64,000 bases of DNA from DATFRX01 sp035630615 (GTDB lineage Bacteria > Actinomycetota > Actinomycetes > Propionibacteriales > Nocardioidaceae): contig DASQKI010000046.1 in assembly GCA_035630615.1 (NCBI GenBank), positions 62,001 to 126,000 of the forward strand, given 5' to 3'. The translations under genes and the position numbers were made by a program. This document shows, piece by piece, positions 35,913 through 43,431 of the stretch (position 1 is the stretch's first letter; every line of letters begins with the position of its first letter). A model generated the notes under the pieces. The model saw only the letters and a list, made by a program, of their open reading frames with translations. It searched no databases and was not told the DNA's origin.

Positions 35913-37310
35913 GTGAGCCCAGAACCGCTAGCCGGCGGCCGCTACACGCTCGACCGGCACCTCGCGACCGGTGGCATGGGCACGGTCTACGTCGCCACCG
36001 ACAACGCGCTCAGCCGAGCGGTCGCGATCAAGATCCTCAAGCCGGAGTTTGCCAGCGACCGGGCGTTTCGCACCCGGTTCGAGACCGAGGCTCGGCACGC
36101 GGCCGGACTCGACCATCCCGGCATCGCCAAGGTCTACGACTTCGGCGAGACGACGACCGACGGCACCCCGCGGCCGTACCTCGTCATGGAGTACGTCGAC
36201 GGCCAGCCGCTGTCGGCGTTGCTGGCGGCAGGGCGGCCGCTGGAGACCGACCGCGTCGTCGACCTGATCGCGCAGACCGCCGAAGCGCTGCAAGCCGCGC
36301 ATGACAAGCAGATCGTCCACCGCGACGTCAAGCCGGCCAACCTGCTCATCACGCCGGACGCGCGAGTCAAGGTGACCGACTTCGGCATCGCCAAGGCGGC
36401 GTCGGACACGCCGATCACGCAGACCGGCACGATCATCGGGACCGCGCACTACCTGCCCCCGGAGCAGGCCGAAGGCAAACCGGCGACGGCCCGCAGTGAC
36501 ATCTATGCGCTCGGCGTCGTGCTCTACGAATGCCTGTCCGGCACCAGGCCGTTCCTGGCGGACAACCCGGTCGCGATCGCGATCGCGCACGTTCGCCAGG
36601 ATCCGACGCCGCTGCCGGACACGGTGCCGCCCTGGCTCGCGGCGCTGACGATGCGGATGATGGCGAAGAGCCCGGACGATCGGCCAGCGAGCGCCGGCGG
36701 GCTGGCGAAGGAGCTGCGAGCCGGCGGGGCGATTGGCGCGGGAGACCCCCGTACCAGTCTTTTTGGCGCGGGGGCCGCCCTTATGGCTACCGACGACGCA
36801 AATCGGACACAGGTTATGCCCGCGGGCGGTGTTTCTCCGCCCGAGCCGACTCCCGAGCCCGACGACGCGCGGCGCCGGCGCATCCGGATCGCCGCCATCG
36901 TGATCGGAGCGCTCATCGTGCTCGCTCTGATCATCCTCGGCGCGGTCGCGCTGCTGGGCGGCGACGACGGCGATGGCTCACCCAGTGAGCAGCCGCCGAC
37001 GTCGGAAGGGAAAGATCATCCGAAGAAGAACGACAACTCGCAGACGCAAGCGCCGACGACGGAGTCCGAGGAACCACCGACCACCGAGCCAAACACCGAG
37101 CCCAGCAACGAGCCGAGCACGGAGCCCACGACCGAACCGACCACAAAGCCGACGACCGAACCCACGACCGAGCCGACCACGGAACCGACGACCGAACCCA
37201 CCACGGAACCCACGACGGCGACTAGCGAGCCCACCAGCGCGACGACAACGACGCAGCGTACGACGAGCTCGACTGCCACACCTGACGAGGAAGACGTAAC
37301 AGGACCATGA
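35913..37310 (+). CDS. pknA: Serine/threonine protein kinase PknA
   Basis: A 465-residue receptor-type kinase. Kinase domain residues 10-270: ATGGMGTVYVATD (P-loop), Lys40 in VAIKIL, HRDVKPANLL (Asp138), TDFGIAKA (Asp156), activation loop with TIIGTAHYLPPEQA. A TM segment (residues about 330-350) follows a linker, then an extracellular tail of Thr/Glu/Pro repeats rather than sensor domains. PknA phosphorylates cell-division and elongation proteins. GTG start at 35913; the upstream gap has the palindrome. The stop overlaps pknB (ATGA). Confidence 0.94.
   Translation: MSPEPLAGGRYTLDRHLATGGMGTVYVATDNALSRAVAIKILKPEFASDRAFRTRFETEARHAAGLDHPGIAKVYDFGETTTDGTPRPYLVMEYVDGQPLSALLAAGRPLETDRVVDLIAQTAEALQAAHDKQIVHRDVKPANLLITPDARVKVTDFGIAKAASDTPITQTGTIIGTAHYLPPEQAEGKPATARSDIYALGVVLYECLSGTRPFLADNPVAIAIAHVRQDPTPLPDTVPPWLAALTMRMMAKSPDDRPASAGGLAKELRAGGAIGAGDPRTSLFGAGAALMATDDANRTQVMPAGGVSPPEPTPEPDDARRRRIRIAAIVIGALIVLALIILGAVALLGGDDGDGSPSEQPPTSEGKDHPKKNDNSQTQAPTTESEEPPTTEPNTEPSNEPSTEPTTEPTTKPTTEPTTEPTTEPTTEPTTEPTTATSEPTSATTTTQRTTSSTATPDEEDVTGP
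37072..37224. repeat. Degenerate tandem repeat encoding EPTT units
   Basis: Low-complexity repeats of 12 bases (such as GAACCGACGACC) encode about eleven EPTT/EPST/KPTT units in the extracellular tail of PknA. Length of this tract is probably variable between strains. Confidence 0.8.
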
Positions 37311-39100
37311 CGACGCAGCCCCCTAGCGATGGCACGGGCCCCAGCCGCCTCGGCGAGCGGTACGAGCTCGGCGCGTTGATTGGCCGTGGGGGGATGGCCG
37401 ATGTCCGCGTGGGTCGCGACCTGCGGTTAGGCCGCACGGTCGCGATCAAGCGCCTCCGGACCGACCTGGCGAGCGACCCGACTTTCCAAGCCCGCTTCCG
37501 TCGCGAGGCACAGTCGGCCGCCTCGCTCAACCATCCGGCGATCGTCGCCGTCTACGACACCGCTGAGGAGCCCGACCACGACGGCCAGCTGCTGCCGTAC
37601 ATCGTGATGGAATACGTCGACGGTCGCACCCTGCGCGAGGTGCTCCGCGAGGGTCGCAAGATCCTGCCGGAGCGCGCCCTCGAGATCACCGCCGACGTCC
37701 TGTCGGCGCTCGACTACAGCCACCGCGCCGGCATCGTCCACCGTGACATCAAGCCGGCCAACGTGATGCTGACGCCAGCGGGTCAGGTCAAGGTCATGGA
37801 CTTCGGCATCGCCCGCGCGGTGGCCGACTCGTCGGCGACCATGACGCAGACCGCGGCCGTGCTCGGCACCGCGCAGTACCTCTCTCCGGAGCAGGCTCGA
37901 GGCGAGCCGGTTGACGCCCGCAGCGACATCTACTCGACCGGCTGCCTGCTCTACGAGCTGCTCACCGGTCGACCTCCGTTCGTCGGCGACAGCCCCGTGT
38001 CGGTGGCCTACCAGCACGTACGCGAGACGCCGGAGCGCCCGTCGCTCTACAACCCGGAGGTCACCGACGACGTCGACGCGATCGTCGCGAAGGCTCTGAC
38101 GAAGCGGATCGAAAACCGCTACCAGAGCGCGGCTGAGATGCGGTCCGACATCGAGCGCGCCCTCGCCGGCCAGTCGGTCACCGCACCGGCCCTGGCCACC
38201 GACCCCAACCCGGACCAGGACGAGACCGCGACGGCCGTCGTGCCCGCGATGGCCGACGACGAGGAGCTTGAGCCCAAGCGGCGCTGGCCGTGGATCGTAT
38301 TGATCCTGCTGCTCGTCGGCCTGCTGATCGCCGCCTTCATCCTGGCCCCGAAGCTGCTCGGCAGCGACAGCGACGAAGCCAACGTGTCGGTGCCCGACGT
38401 CGTCGGTGAGAAGCTGGCCGACGCCCAGAAGGCCATCGAAGACGAGGGTCTGGCCGTCGGCGATGTGACGAAGGAGCCAAGCGAGGACACCGGCAAGGGT
38501 CGCATCATCAGCCAGGATCCGGACGGTGGCGATTTCCTCAGCGAGGGCGATGAGGTCGACCTGGCCGTCAGCACCGGCCCGCGCACCGTAATCGTGCCGG
38601 ACAACCTCGTCGGCGGGAAGCTCAAGGATGCGAAGGACGCACTCGATGCGGTCAATCTCGAGTGGGACGTCGAGCGCGAAGCGAGCGACCGCCCGAAGGG
38701 TGAGGTCCTCGAGGCCGACCCGCCGAGTGGCGAGGAGGTCAGCCCGCGTAGTGAGGTCAAGCTGACGGTCTCCGACGGCTATCCCACCGTGCCCAACGTC
38801 GTCGGCCTGTCCGAGGACGAGGCGGTCGCCAAGCTCGACGCGAGGGGTTTCACCGCCGACCCGCGAGACATTGAGAGCGACGAGCCGGAGGGAACCGTCG
38901 TCGACCAGACGCCGGACCACGGCACCGAGGCCCTGCCGGGCTCGCCGGTCACGATCTACGTCGCGGTTGCGCCGGAGGAGACGACGCCACCGACGGAGCC
39001 GGAGCCGACCACGCCTAGCCAGTCGACGCCGACCTCCCCGCCGACTACTACCTTCCCGACCTTCGGCGACCGCCGGTCCGGAGGTCGGCGGCGGCGCTGA
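37307..39100 (+). CDS. pknB: Serine/threonine protein kinase PknB with PASTA domains
   Basis: A 597-residue receptor kinase. The kinase domain has GRGGMADVRVGRD, Lys48 in VAIKRL, HRDIKPANVM, and MDFGIARAVADSSATMTQTA, whose Thr-rich activation loop is autophosphorylated. A TM segment is near 325-345 (IVLILLLVGLLIAAFIL). Three PASTA repeats follow (starting VSVPDVVGEKLADAQKAIE, VIVPDNLVGGKLKDAKDAL, PTVPNVVGLSEDEAVAKL), which bind muropeptides or lipid II, then a Pro/Thr-rich C-terminus. M. tuberculosis PknB has four PASTA domains. Confidence 0.95.
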   Translation: MTTQPPSDGTGPSRLGERYELGALIGRGGMADVRVGRDLRLGRTVAIKRLRTDLASDPTFQARFRREAQSAASLNHPAIVAVYDTAEEPDHDGQLLPYIVMEYVDGRTLREVLREGRKILPERALEITADVLSALDYSHRAGIVHRDIKPANVMLTPAGQVKVMDFGIARAVADSSATMTQTAAVLGTAQYLSPEQARGEPVDARSDIYSTGCLLYELLTGRPPFVGDSPVSVAYQHVRETPERPSLYNPEVTDDVDAIVAKALTKRIENRYQSAAEMRSDIERALAGQSVTAPALATDPNPDQDETATAVVPAMADDEELEPKRRWPWIVLILLLVGLLIAAFILAPKLLGSDSDEANVSVPDVVGEKLADAQKAIEDEGLAVGDVTKEPSEDTGKGRIISQDPDGGDFLSEGDEVDLAVSTGPRTVIVPDNLVGGKLKDAKDALDAVNLEWDVEREASDRPKGEVLEADPPSGEEVSPRSEVKLTVSDGYPTVPNVVGLSEDEAVAKLDARGFTADPRDIESDEPEGTVVDQTPDHGTEALPGSPVTIYVAVAPEETTPPTEPEPTTPSQSTPTSPPTTTFPTFGDRRSGGRRRR

Positions 39101-39122
39101 CTCGCGAAACGGTCGTCGGTCG

Positions 39123-39851
39123 CTAGTCGATCGGCTCGGCCCAGCGCAGCTCGGGCGTGACGTCGTAGCTGGGGATGTCGAGGTTGTCCGACTCGTCGAC
39201 ACTGAGGCCGAGCCCGTACGCGTCGACGTACTCGTTGTAGATCTGCACCGATCGGGATGCGTCGAGACCGGCCCGCAGGTCCTCGACGTCGCCCACCGCC
39301 TCGATCCGGTAGGGCGGGGAATACGGCACGCCCTCGAGCACGACCGTGTTGCCGACGCACTTGATCCCGGTCGTCGAGATCAGCCGCTGGCCTTGGAGGC
39401 TGATCGCGATAGCGCCGTTGGCCCACAGCGCGTTGACGAACGCCTGGATGTCTTGTTGATGCACAACCAGCAGGTTGGCATCGACGCTCGGATCCTCCAG
39501 CGCCTCCTGCGGCGCGTCGTCGAGTGTGACCACGAGACCCTCCCCGCTGATCGGCAGCATCCCGGCCGCCGGCTCCAAACGGTCGACCTCGGCGCGGGCC
39601 TGTTCGACCTGGGCGTCGTCGATCTCAGCCTCGAGTGCTTCCTTTTCGGCCCGCAGGTCGCGCACCTCGGCTCGCAGGTCGGAAACCTCTTCGGCGCGAT
39701 CGGTGACGAGTGTGCCCAAATCGGTCGTCGTGCTGCGCAGATCGGTGCCGTCGGCGGTGAACGCGCTGGCGGCGAAGAGCATGCCGGCGACGGCCGCGAC
39801 GGCGGGTACAGCGACCTGCCACGCCGGCGTACGCTTCTTGCCCGGACCCAT
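39123..39851 (-). CDS. DUF881-family membrane protein
   Basis: About 242 residues. Start at 39851 gives a Lys/Arg-rich N-terminus (MGPGKKRTPAW) and one TM segment (VAVPAVAAVAGMLFAASAFT), then a coiled coil (VSDLRAEVRDLRAEKEALEA) and the DUF881 domain (GLVVTLDDAP, VVHQQDIQAFVNALWANGA, GTNTV-like VGNTVVLEGVPYSPPYRIEA). DUF881 proteins cluster with crgA and may act in division. It is on the opposite strand to pknB and divergent from crgA. Confidence 0.86.
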   Translation of the reverse strand: MGPGKKRTPAWQVAVPAVAAVAGMLFAASAFTADGTDLRSTTTDLGTLVTDRAEEVSDLRAEVRDLRAEKEALEAEIDDAQVEQARAEVDRLEPAAGMLPISGEGLVVTLDDAPQEALEDPSVDANLLVVHQQDIQAFVNALWANGAIAISLQGQRLISTTGIKCVGNTVVLEGVPYSPPYRIEAVGDVEDLRAGLDASRSVQIYNEYVDAYGLGLSVDESDNLDIPSYDVTPELRWAEPID

Positions 39852-39907
39852 GCGGGTTACGCTAGCTGACGTACCACCTTTGACAGACCTCACGTTCAGG
39901 AGCCCTC

Positions 39908-40162
39908 GTGCCTGAGTCGCGCTCACGCAAGAAGTCCGACTACACGCCGCCGGAGTCGAAGAAGCCGGCTGCGGCCAAGGTCGGCAACCGGTGGGCAGCG
40001 CCAGCGATGCTGTTCTGCTGGCTCGTCGGCCTGGCGTGGGTGTCGGTGTTCTACGTCGCCGGTGACAAGATCCCCGGCATGCAGGACCTCGGCAACTGGA
40101 ACATCATCATCGGCATGGGCCTGATCGCCGCAGGCTTCATCTTCGCCACCAAGTGGGAATGA
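39908..40162 (+). CDS. crgA: Cell division protein CrgA
   Basis: An 84-residue protein of the usual size: a basic N-terminus (MPESRSRKKSDYTPPESKK), two TM segments (residues about 30-50 and 66-81) and NWNIIIGMGLIAAGFIFATKW at the end. CrgA is an actinobacterial septum protein that recruits PBPs and FtsZ-ring partners. GTG start. A palindrome and DnaA boxes follow. Confidence 0.95.
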   Translation: MPESRSRKKSDYTPPESKKPAAAKVGNRWAAPAMLFCWLVGLAWVSVFYVAGDKIPGMQDLGNWNIIIGMGLIAAGFIFATKWE

Positions 40163-40168
40163 CCCGCC

Positions 40169-40188
40169 GAATCACATCGGTGTGATTC
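40169..40188. promoter_or_regulatory. Inverted repeat after crgA
   Basis: GAATCACA, TCGG, TGTGATTC: a perfect 8-base arm palindrome 7 bases after the crgA stop. It could be a terminator or operator; it overlaps the first DnaA box. Confidence 0.45.
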
Positions 40189-40217
40189 TCCACAGGCGTT
40201 GTCCACAGTGTGGATAA
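40186..40217. promoter_or_regulatory. Cluster of DnaA boxes
   Basis: TTCTCCACA (40186-40194), TTGTCCACA (40199-40207) and TGTGGATAA (40209-40217, reverse TTATCCACA) match the actinobacterial DnaA box; the last two are an inverted pair one base apart. Three boxes are too few for a typical origin and dnaA is not here, so titration or a regulatory role is more likely. Confidence 0.6.
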
Positions 40218-40278
40218 CGCTCGCACCGCCCCACCCATCACTCGAGTAACACGTCCGCGACTGGCCTTCGCGCGCGGA

Positions 40279-41172
40279 TCAGGACAACACGTTGGTCCGC
40301 GCGACGATGAGCACGATCAGCGCCAGCCAGACGACCCCGAACGCCACCCCCTGCACGAGGTTGCGATGCTCGCGCGGTGCGTACGCCACGACGCCGCCGA
40401 GCACCAAGCCGCAGACCAGGCCGCCGATGTGTCCCTGCCAACTGATGTTGGGCACGGCGAACGTGATGAACAGGTTGATCGCGAGCAGCATGAACAGCGG
40501 TGACAGGTCGAGGCCGCGTTTTCGCAGCACGGCGAACGACGCGCCGAAGAGCCCGAAGATCGCACCCGAGGCACCGACCGTCACCTGATGCTCCGGGCTC
40601 AACCAATAGACCGTCACCGACGACGCGATCGCTGTGGTCAGGTAGAGCGCGAGAAACCGTACGTAGCCCAGCGCCTGCTCGAGCATCGGGCCGAAGACGG
40701 CCAGGGCGTACATGTTGAACAGGATGTGCAGGATCGACGCGTGTAAGAACGCGGCGGTCAGCAGCCGCCAGTATTCACCGTCGGCGACGCCGCCGACATG
40801 GCCAACATCGCTGAACGTGGTGCCGACCGGCAGCAGGACGCCCTTGTCCTCGACCTGACTCCAGCCGTCGACGTCGGTCTGCGTGGCCAGGACCGCGATG
40901 TAGCCGAGGACGTTGAGCCCGATCAGGATCTTGGTGACAATGCCCGACCGGCTCGGCAGCAGGCCGCCGCCGAGGGTGCGAGGCGCCCGCGTCGTCTTGC
41001 GGCCCTCGCGGATGCACTCCGGGCACTGAAATCCGACCGAGGCCGAGTGCATGCAGTCCGGGCAGATCGGCCGGCCGCACCGCTGGCAGCTGATCCAGGT
41101 CTCGCGATCGGGATGCCGATAGCAATGCGGGACGGCCGGAGCGTCCGGAGCGTCCGGAGGTTGCGCGGTCAT
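40279..41172 (-). CDS. Rhomboid intramembrane serine protease with zinc finger
   Basis: A 297-residue protease. The N-terminal part is a B-box-like zinc finger (CYRHPDRET, CQRCGRPICPDCM, CPECI); six TM segments follow. The catalytic Ser is in GASGAIFGLFG and the His in GHIGGLVCG. Actinobacterial rhomboids of this form are common near crgA. Substrate unknown. The start follows the ppiA stop directly. Confidence 0.9.
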   Translation of the reverse strand: MTAQPPDAPDAPAVPHCYRHPDRETWISCQRCGRPICPDCMHSASVGFQCPECIREGRKTTRAPRTLGGGLLPSRSGIVTKILIGLNVLGYIAVLATQTDVDGWSQVEDKGVLLPVGTTFSDVGHVGGVADGEYWRLLTAAFLHASILHILFNMYALAVFGPMLEQALGYVRFLALYLTTAIASSVTVYWLSPEHQVTVGASGAIFGLFGASFAVLRKRGLDLSPLFMLLAINLFITFAVPNISWQGHIGGLVCGLVLGGVVAYAPREHRNLVQGVAFGVVWLALIVLIVARTNVLS

Positions 41173-41697
41173 TTAGCGTCGCTCGATGGTCACCGACTCG
41201 ATGACGACGGGATCGCGCGGACGGTCCTGACCGTCGGTGTCGGTCGTACCGATGGCGTCGACCACCTGGCGGCTGGCGTCGTCGGTGACCTCACCGAAGA
41301 TGGTGTGCTTGCGGGTCAGCCACTCGGTCGCGGCCACCGTGATGAAGAACTGCGACCCGTTGGTGCCGGGCCCGGCGTTGGCCATCGCGAGGAGGTACGG
41401 CCGATCGAAGGCGAGGTCGGGGTGGAACTCGTCCTTGAACTCGTATCCGGGTCCGCCGGTGCCGTTGCCGATCGGGCAGCCGCCCTGCAACATGAAGCCC
41501 TCGATGACCCGGTGAAAAGTCAATCCGTCGTAAAACGGCTTGGTCGACGGATCACCGGTCTCGGGGTCGGCCCACTCCTTGGTGCCCTCCGCGAGACCGA
41601 CGAAGTTTTGGACCGTCGCCGGGGCGTGATTGGGGAACAAGTCGATGATGATGTCGCCTCGGTTGGTCGTCAGCGTTGCGGTCAGCTGCTCGGCCAC
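41173..41697 (-). CDS. ppiA: Peptidyl-prolyl cis-trans isomerase (cyclophilin)
   Basis: A 174-residue cyclophilin: TNRGDIIIDLFPNHAPATVQ, FYDGLTFHRVIEGFMLQGGC, GTNGSQFFITV and TRKHTIFGEV are the canonical segments, with active-site Arg/Phe/Gln and His visible. The rhomboid gene starts immediately after its stop. In mycobacteria gyrA/gyrB follow on this side, but here other genes come next. Confidence 0.96.
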   Translation of the reverse strand: MAEQLTATLTTNRGDIIIDLFPNHAPATVQNFVGLAEGTKEWADPETGDPSTKPFYDGLTFHRVIEGFMLQGGCPIGNGTGGPGYEFKDEFHPDLAFDRPYLLAMANAGPGTNGSQFFITVAATEWLTRKHTIFGEVTDDASRQVVDAIGTTDTDGQDRPRDPVVIESVTIERR

Positions 41698-41870
41698 TGC
41701 ACGGTCCTCCTCGCCGGTCGGCCCGGCGGTCTCACCGGGCTCGCCTCGATCCTGCCACGGCCCCGAAGCCGACCCCCGCGAGGGTCACGCCGACCGATAC
41801 GGACAAACTGGGCACCTGCCGGGTTCCTCACGAATCCGACAGTCGATACGGTAGGACCCAGGAGGTAACG

Positions 41871-42092
41871 ATGAGTAAACGGAAGAAGGAAGCCGAGGCT
41901 GCGGCCGCTGAGGCCGACTCTGCTGACGAAGCTCCTGCCAAGAAGAAGAAGCACCGCATCCGCAAGCTTGCGATCATCGCGGGCCTCGCCGGAGCGGTGG
42001 CCGTTGCGAAGAAGAAGCTCGGTGGCGGGGGAGGATCCGCCGACTCGACTGACGCCGCTAACGACTCAGCGTCGCAGCCTCCGAGTGCATGA
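41871..42092 (+). CDS. Small Lys/Ala-rich protein with one TM segment
   Basis: A 73-residue protein with a perfect AGGAGGTAACG ribosome-binding site before ATG 41871. A highly charged N-terminus (MSKRKKEAEAAAAEADSADE, then KKKKHRIRK) precedes a hydrophobic segment (LAIIAGLAGAVAVA) and a Gly/Ser-rich tail. It resembles the small DLW-39-like proteins found near gyrA in actinobacteria, though the DLW tail is missing. Its last 35 bases overlap the convergent DUF3817 gene. Confidence 0.65.
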   Translation: MSKRKKEAEAAAAEADSADEAPAKKKKHRIRKLAIIAGLAGAVAVAKKKLGGGGGSADSTDAANDSASQPPSA

Positions 42093-42408
42093 GCTGACGG
42101 GTGTGAGCGGTGGCCCTGCGCTCGGCGTAGAAGCTCGCGAACGGCACCGTGCCGAGTAGCAGGGTCACCGCAGTAAACCCGAGGCTCCATCGCGCCGCCC
42201 GGGCCAACAAGGCGGCGCAGACGAGAAACACCATGTAGAGCCAGCCGTGTGCGACGCCGAGATACGTCGTGATCGACTCGCCGGCGTCATGAGCACCGCT
42301 CCCGTCGGCGCTCAAGTACTTCAGCGGCACGCCGATGCACACGAGCACGATCAGCAGCGTCCCCACGACGTACGCCATGATCCGATAGCGCAGCAAGGTG
42401 CCAGTCAC
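42058..42408 (-). CDS. DUF3817 membrane protein
   Basis: A 116-residue protein with three TM segments (YRIMAYVVGTLLIVLVCIGV, LGVAHGWLYMVFLVCAALLA, FTAVTLLLGTVPFASFYAER). The HGWLYMVF motif and size match PF12823. Function unknown. GTG start, just after the SURF1-like gene on the same strand. The 3' end overlaps the small convergent gene. Confidence 0.88.
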   Translation of the reverse strand: MTGTLLRYRIMAYVVGTLLIVLVCIGVPLKYLSADGSGAHDAGESITTYLGVAHGWLYMVFLVCAALLARAARWSLGFTAVTLLLGTVPFASFYAERRATAHTRQLMHSEAATLSR

Positions 42409-42420
42409 CCGGTCAGGCTA

Positions 42421-43272
42421 CTACGCGCTGTCGTATCCATCGCCGAGTGGCGCACTGTCGTCGCGTTCGGCGCCCCCGCGCGACGACGGTGCGCCACTCG
42501 CGGGGCCTGGGGTCGCGCGGTCTGGGTCGGGCCGGCGGTCGAGATGGTCGACGCAGATCCGCCACCACATGAACACCGCGAACGCGGCGAACACCCACCA
42601 CTGCAACGCGTACGCGAGATTGCGTAGCCCGCTGGTCCACGACACCTCCGGCCTCGACGCGTCGACGGTGACGAGCCCATCGGACGGCGCCGGTCGCTCC
42701 GAGGTCCGGATCAGCATCGCGCCATAGAGGTCATAGGGCAGCTCACCGACCAGACTCGGGATGCGCACGCTGTCGACGACCCGACTCGCTCCGAGCTCCG
42801 GATCGGCGCCGGACTCCTCGCCAGGCTCAAGTGACCCCGTGACGCTCACCGGCGCCGAGGGGACCGGCGGCGCCGCCTCGTCGGGCGTCCACCCCCGGAC
42901 AACGAGGATCGCCGACCCGGTGTCGAGAAGCAGCGGGCTCACGACCCAGTAGCCTTCGCGACCGCCCTCGGCCCGACCCGACACCAAGATCTGCTGGTCG
43001 GCCGGCGCGTATTGCCCCTCGGCGAAGACCGGCCGCCCGACGAGTTCGTTGGTCATGCCCTCGTCAGGTCCGAGCTCGTCGGTCAGCGGCACGGCGGCGG
43101 CCGACGCGCGTTCGGCACGTTCGCTGTCCTGCCCTGACTCGTACACGTCGAGCTGCCACAGGCCGAGGATCACGCAGACCGCGATCGCGGCCAGCGCGAC
43201 GGCGTGCACGGCGAGCATGCCCGGCCGGACCAGGACCCGGCGGGCCGACATCTGCGGGGACGCCTCGCTCAC
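42421..43272 (-). CDS. SURF1-family protein
   Basis: A 283-residue membrane protein with an N-terminal TM segment (AVHAVALAAIAVCVILGLWQ, then LDVYE), a periplasmic domain containing YWVVSPLLLDTGSAILVVRG and a C-terminal TM segment (ALQWWVFAAFAVFMWWRI). SURF1 proteins help assemble cytochrome oxidase (heme a3). GTG 43272 is used; ATG 43251 is possible. The last 27 residues (after about 257) are coded by a long palindrome and have no SURF1 counterpart. Confidence 0.82.
   Translation of the reverse strand: MSEASPQMSARRVLVRPGMLAVHAVALAAIAVCVILGLWQLDVYESGQDSERAERASAAAVPLTDELGPDEGMTNELVGRPVFAEGQYAPADQQILVSGRAEGGREGYWVVSPLLLDTGSAILVVRGWTPDEAAPPVPSAPVSVTGSLEPGEESGADPELGASRVVDSVRIPSLVGELPYDLYGAMLIRTSERPAPSDGLVTVDASRPEVSWTSGLRNLAYALQWWVFAAFAVFMWWRICVDHLDRRPDPDRATPGPASGAPSSRGGAERDDSAPLGDGYDSA
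42444..42500. repeat. Inverted repeat, GAGTGGCGCA family (copy 2), in coding sequence
   Basis: Arms 42444-42465 and 42479-42500 (22 bases, one mismatch) contain the same GAGTGGCGCA core as the copy at 17137. It lies inside the 3' end of the SURF1-like gene, encoding about residues 258-277. The gene runs on about 20 bases beyond it. Confidence 0.8.
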
Positions 43273-43418
43273 CCCTGCATTTTGCCGCCGCCGTGGATGC
43301 GCTCGGGTCGCGGGCTCCGGGTTTGGCGCGGGGTGGCCCCGGTACGAACCTATTGGCCCAGGGCTACCCCGGACCAGAACGCCGCCGGCCCCTTGGAGCA
43401 TCGCGCACCCGGCGGTAG

Positions 43419-43430
43419 ATTGTTGACAAT
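43419..43430. promoter_or_regulatory. Possible GntR-type operator before the M24 gene
   Basis: ATTGTTGACAAT is a near-perfect palindrome ending one base before ATG 43432. The TTGT...ACAA form is typical of GntR-family (FadR-type) operators. No GntR gene is adjacent, so the regulator is unknown. Confidence 0.4.
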
Positions 43431-43431
43431 C

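Noticed and set aside
37072..37224. Possible CRISPR array
   Set aside because: The repeat is a degenerate 12-base coding unit without distinct spacers.
37427..39202. Long frame antisense to pknB
   Set aside because: pknB has full kinase and PASTA motifs; the antisense product has none.
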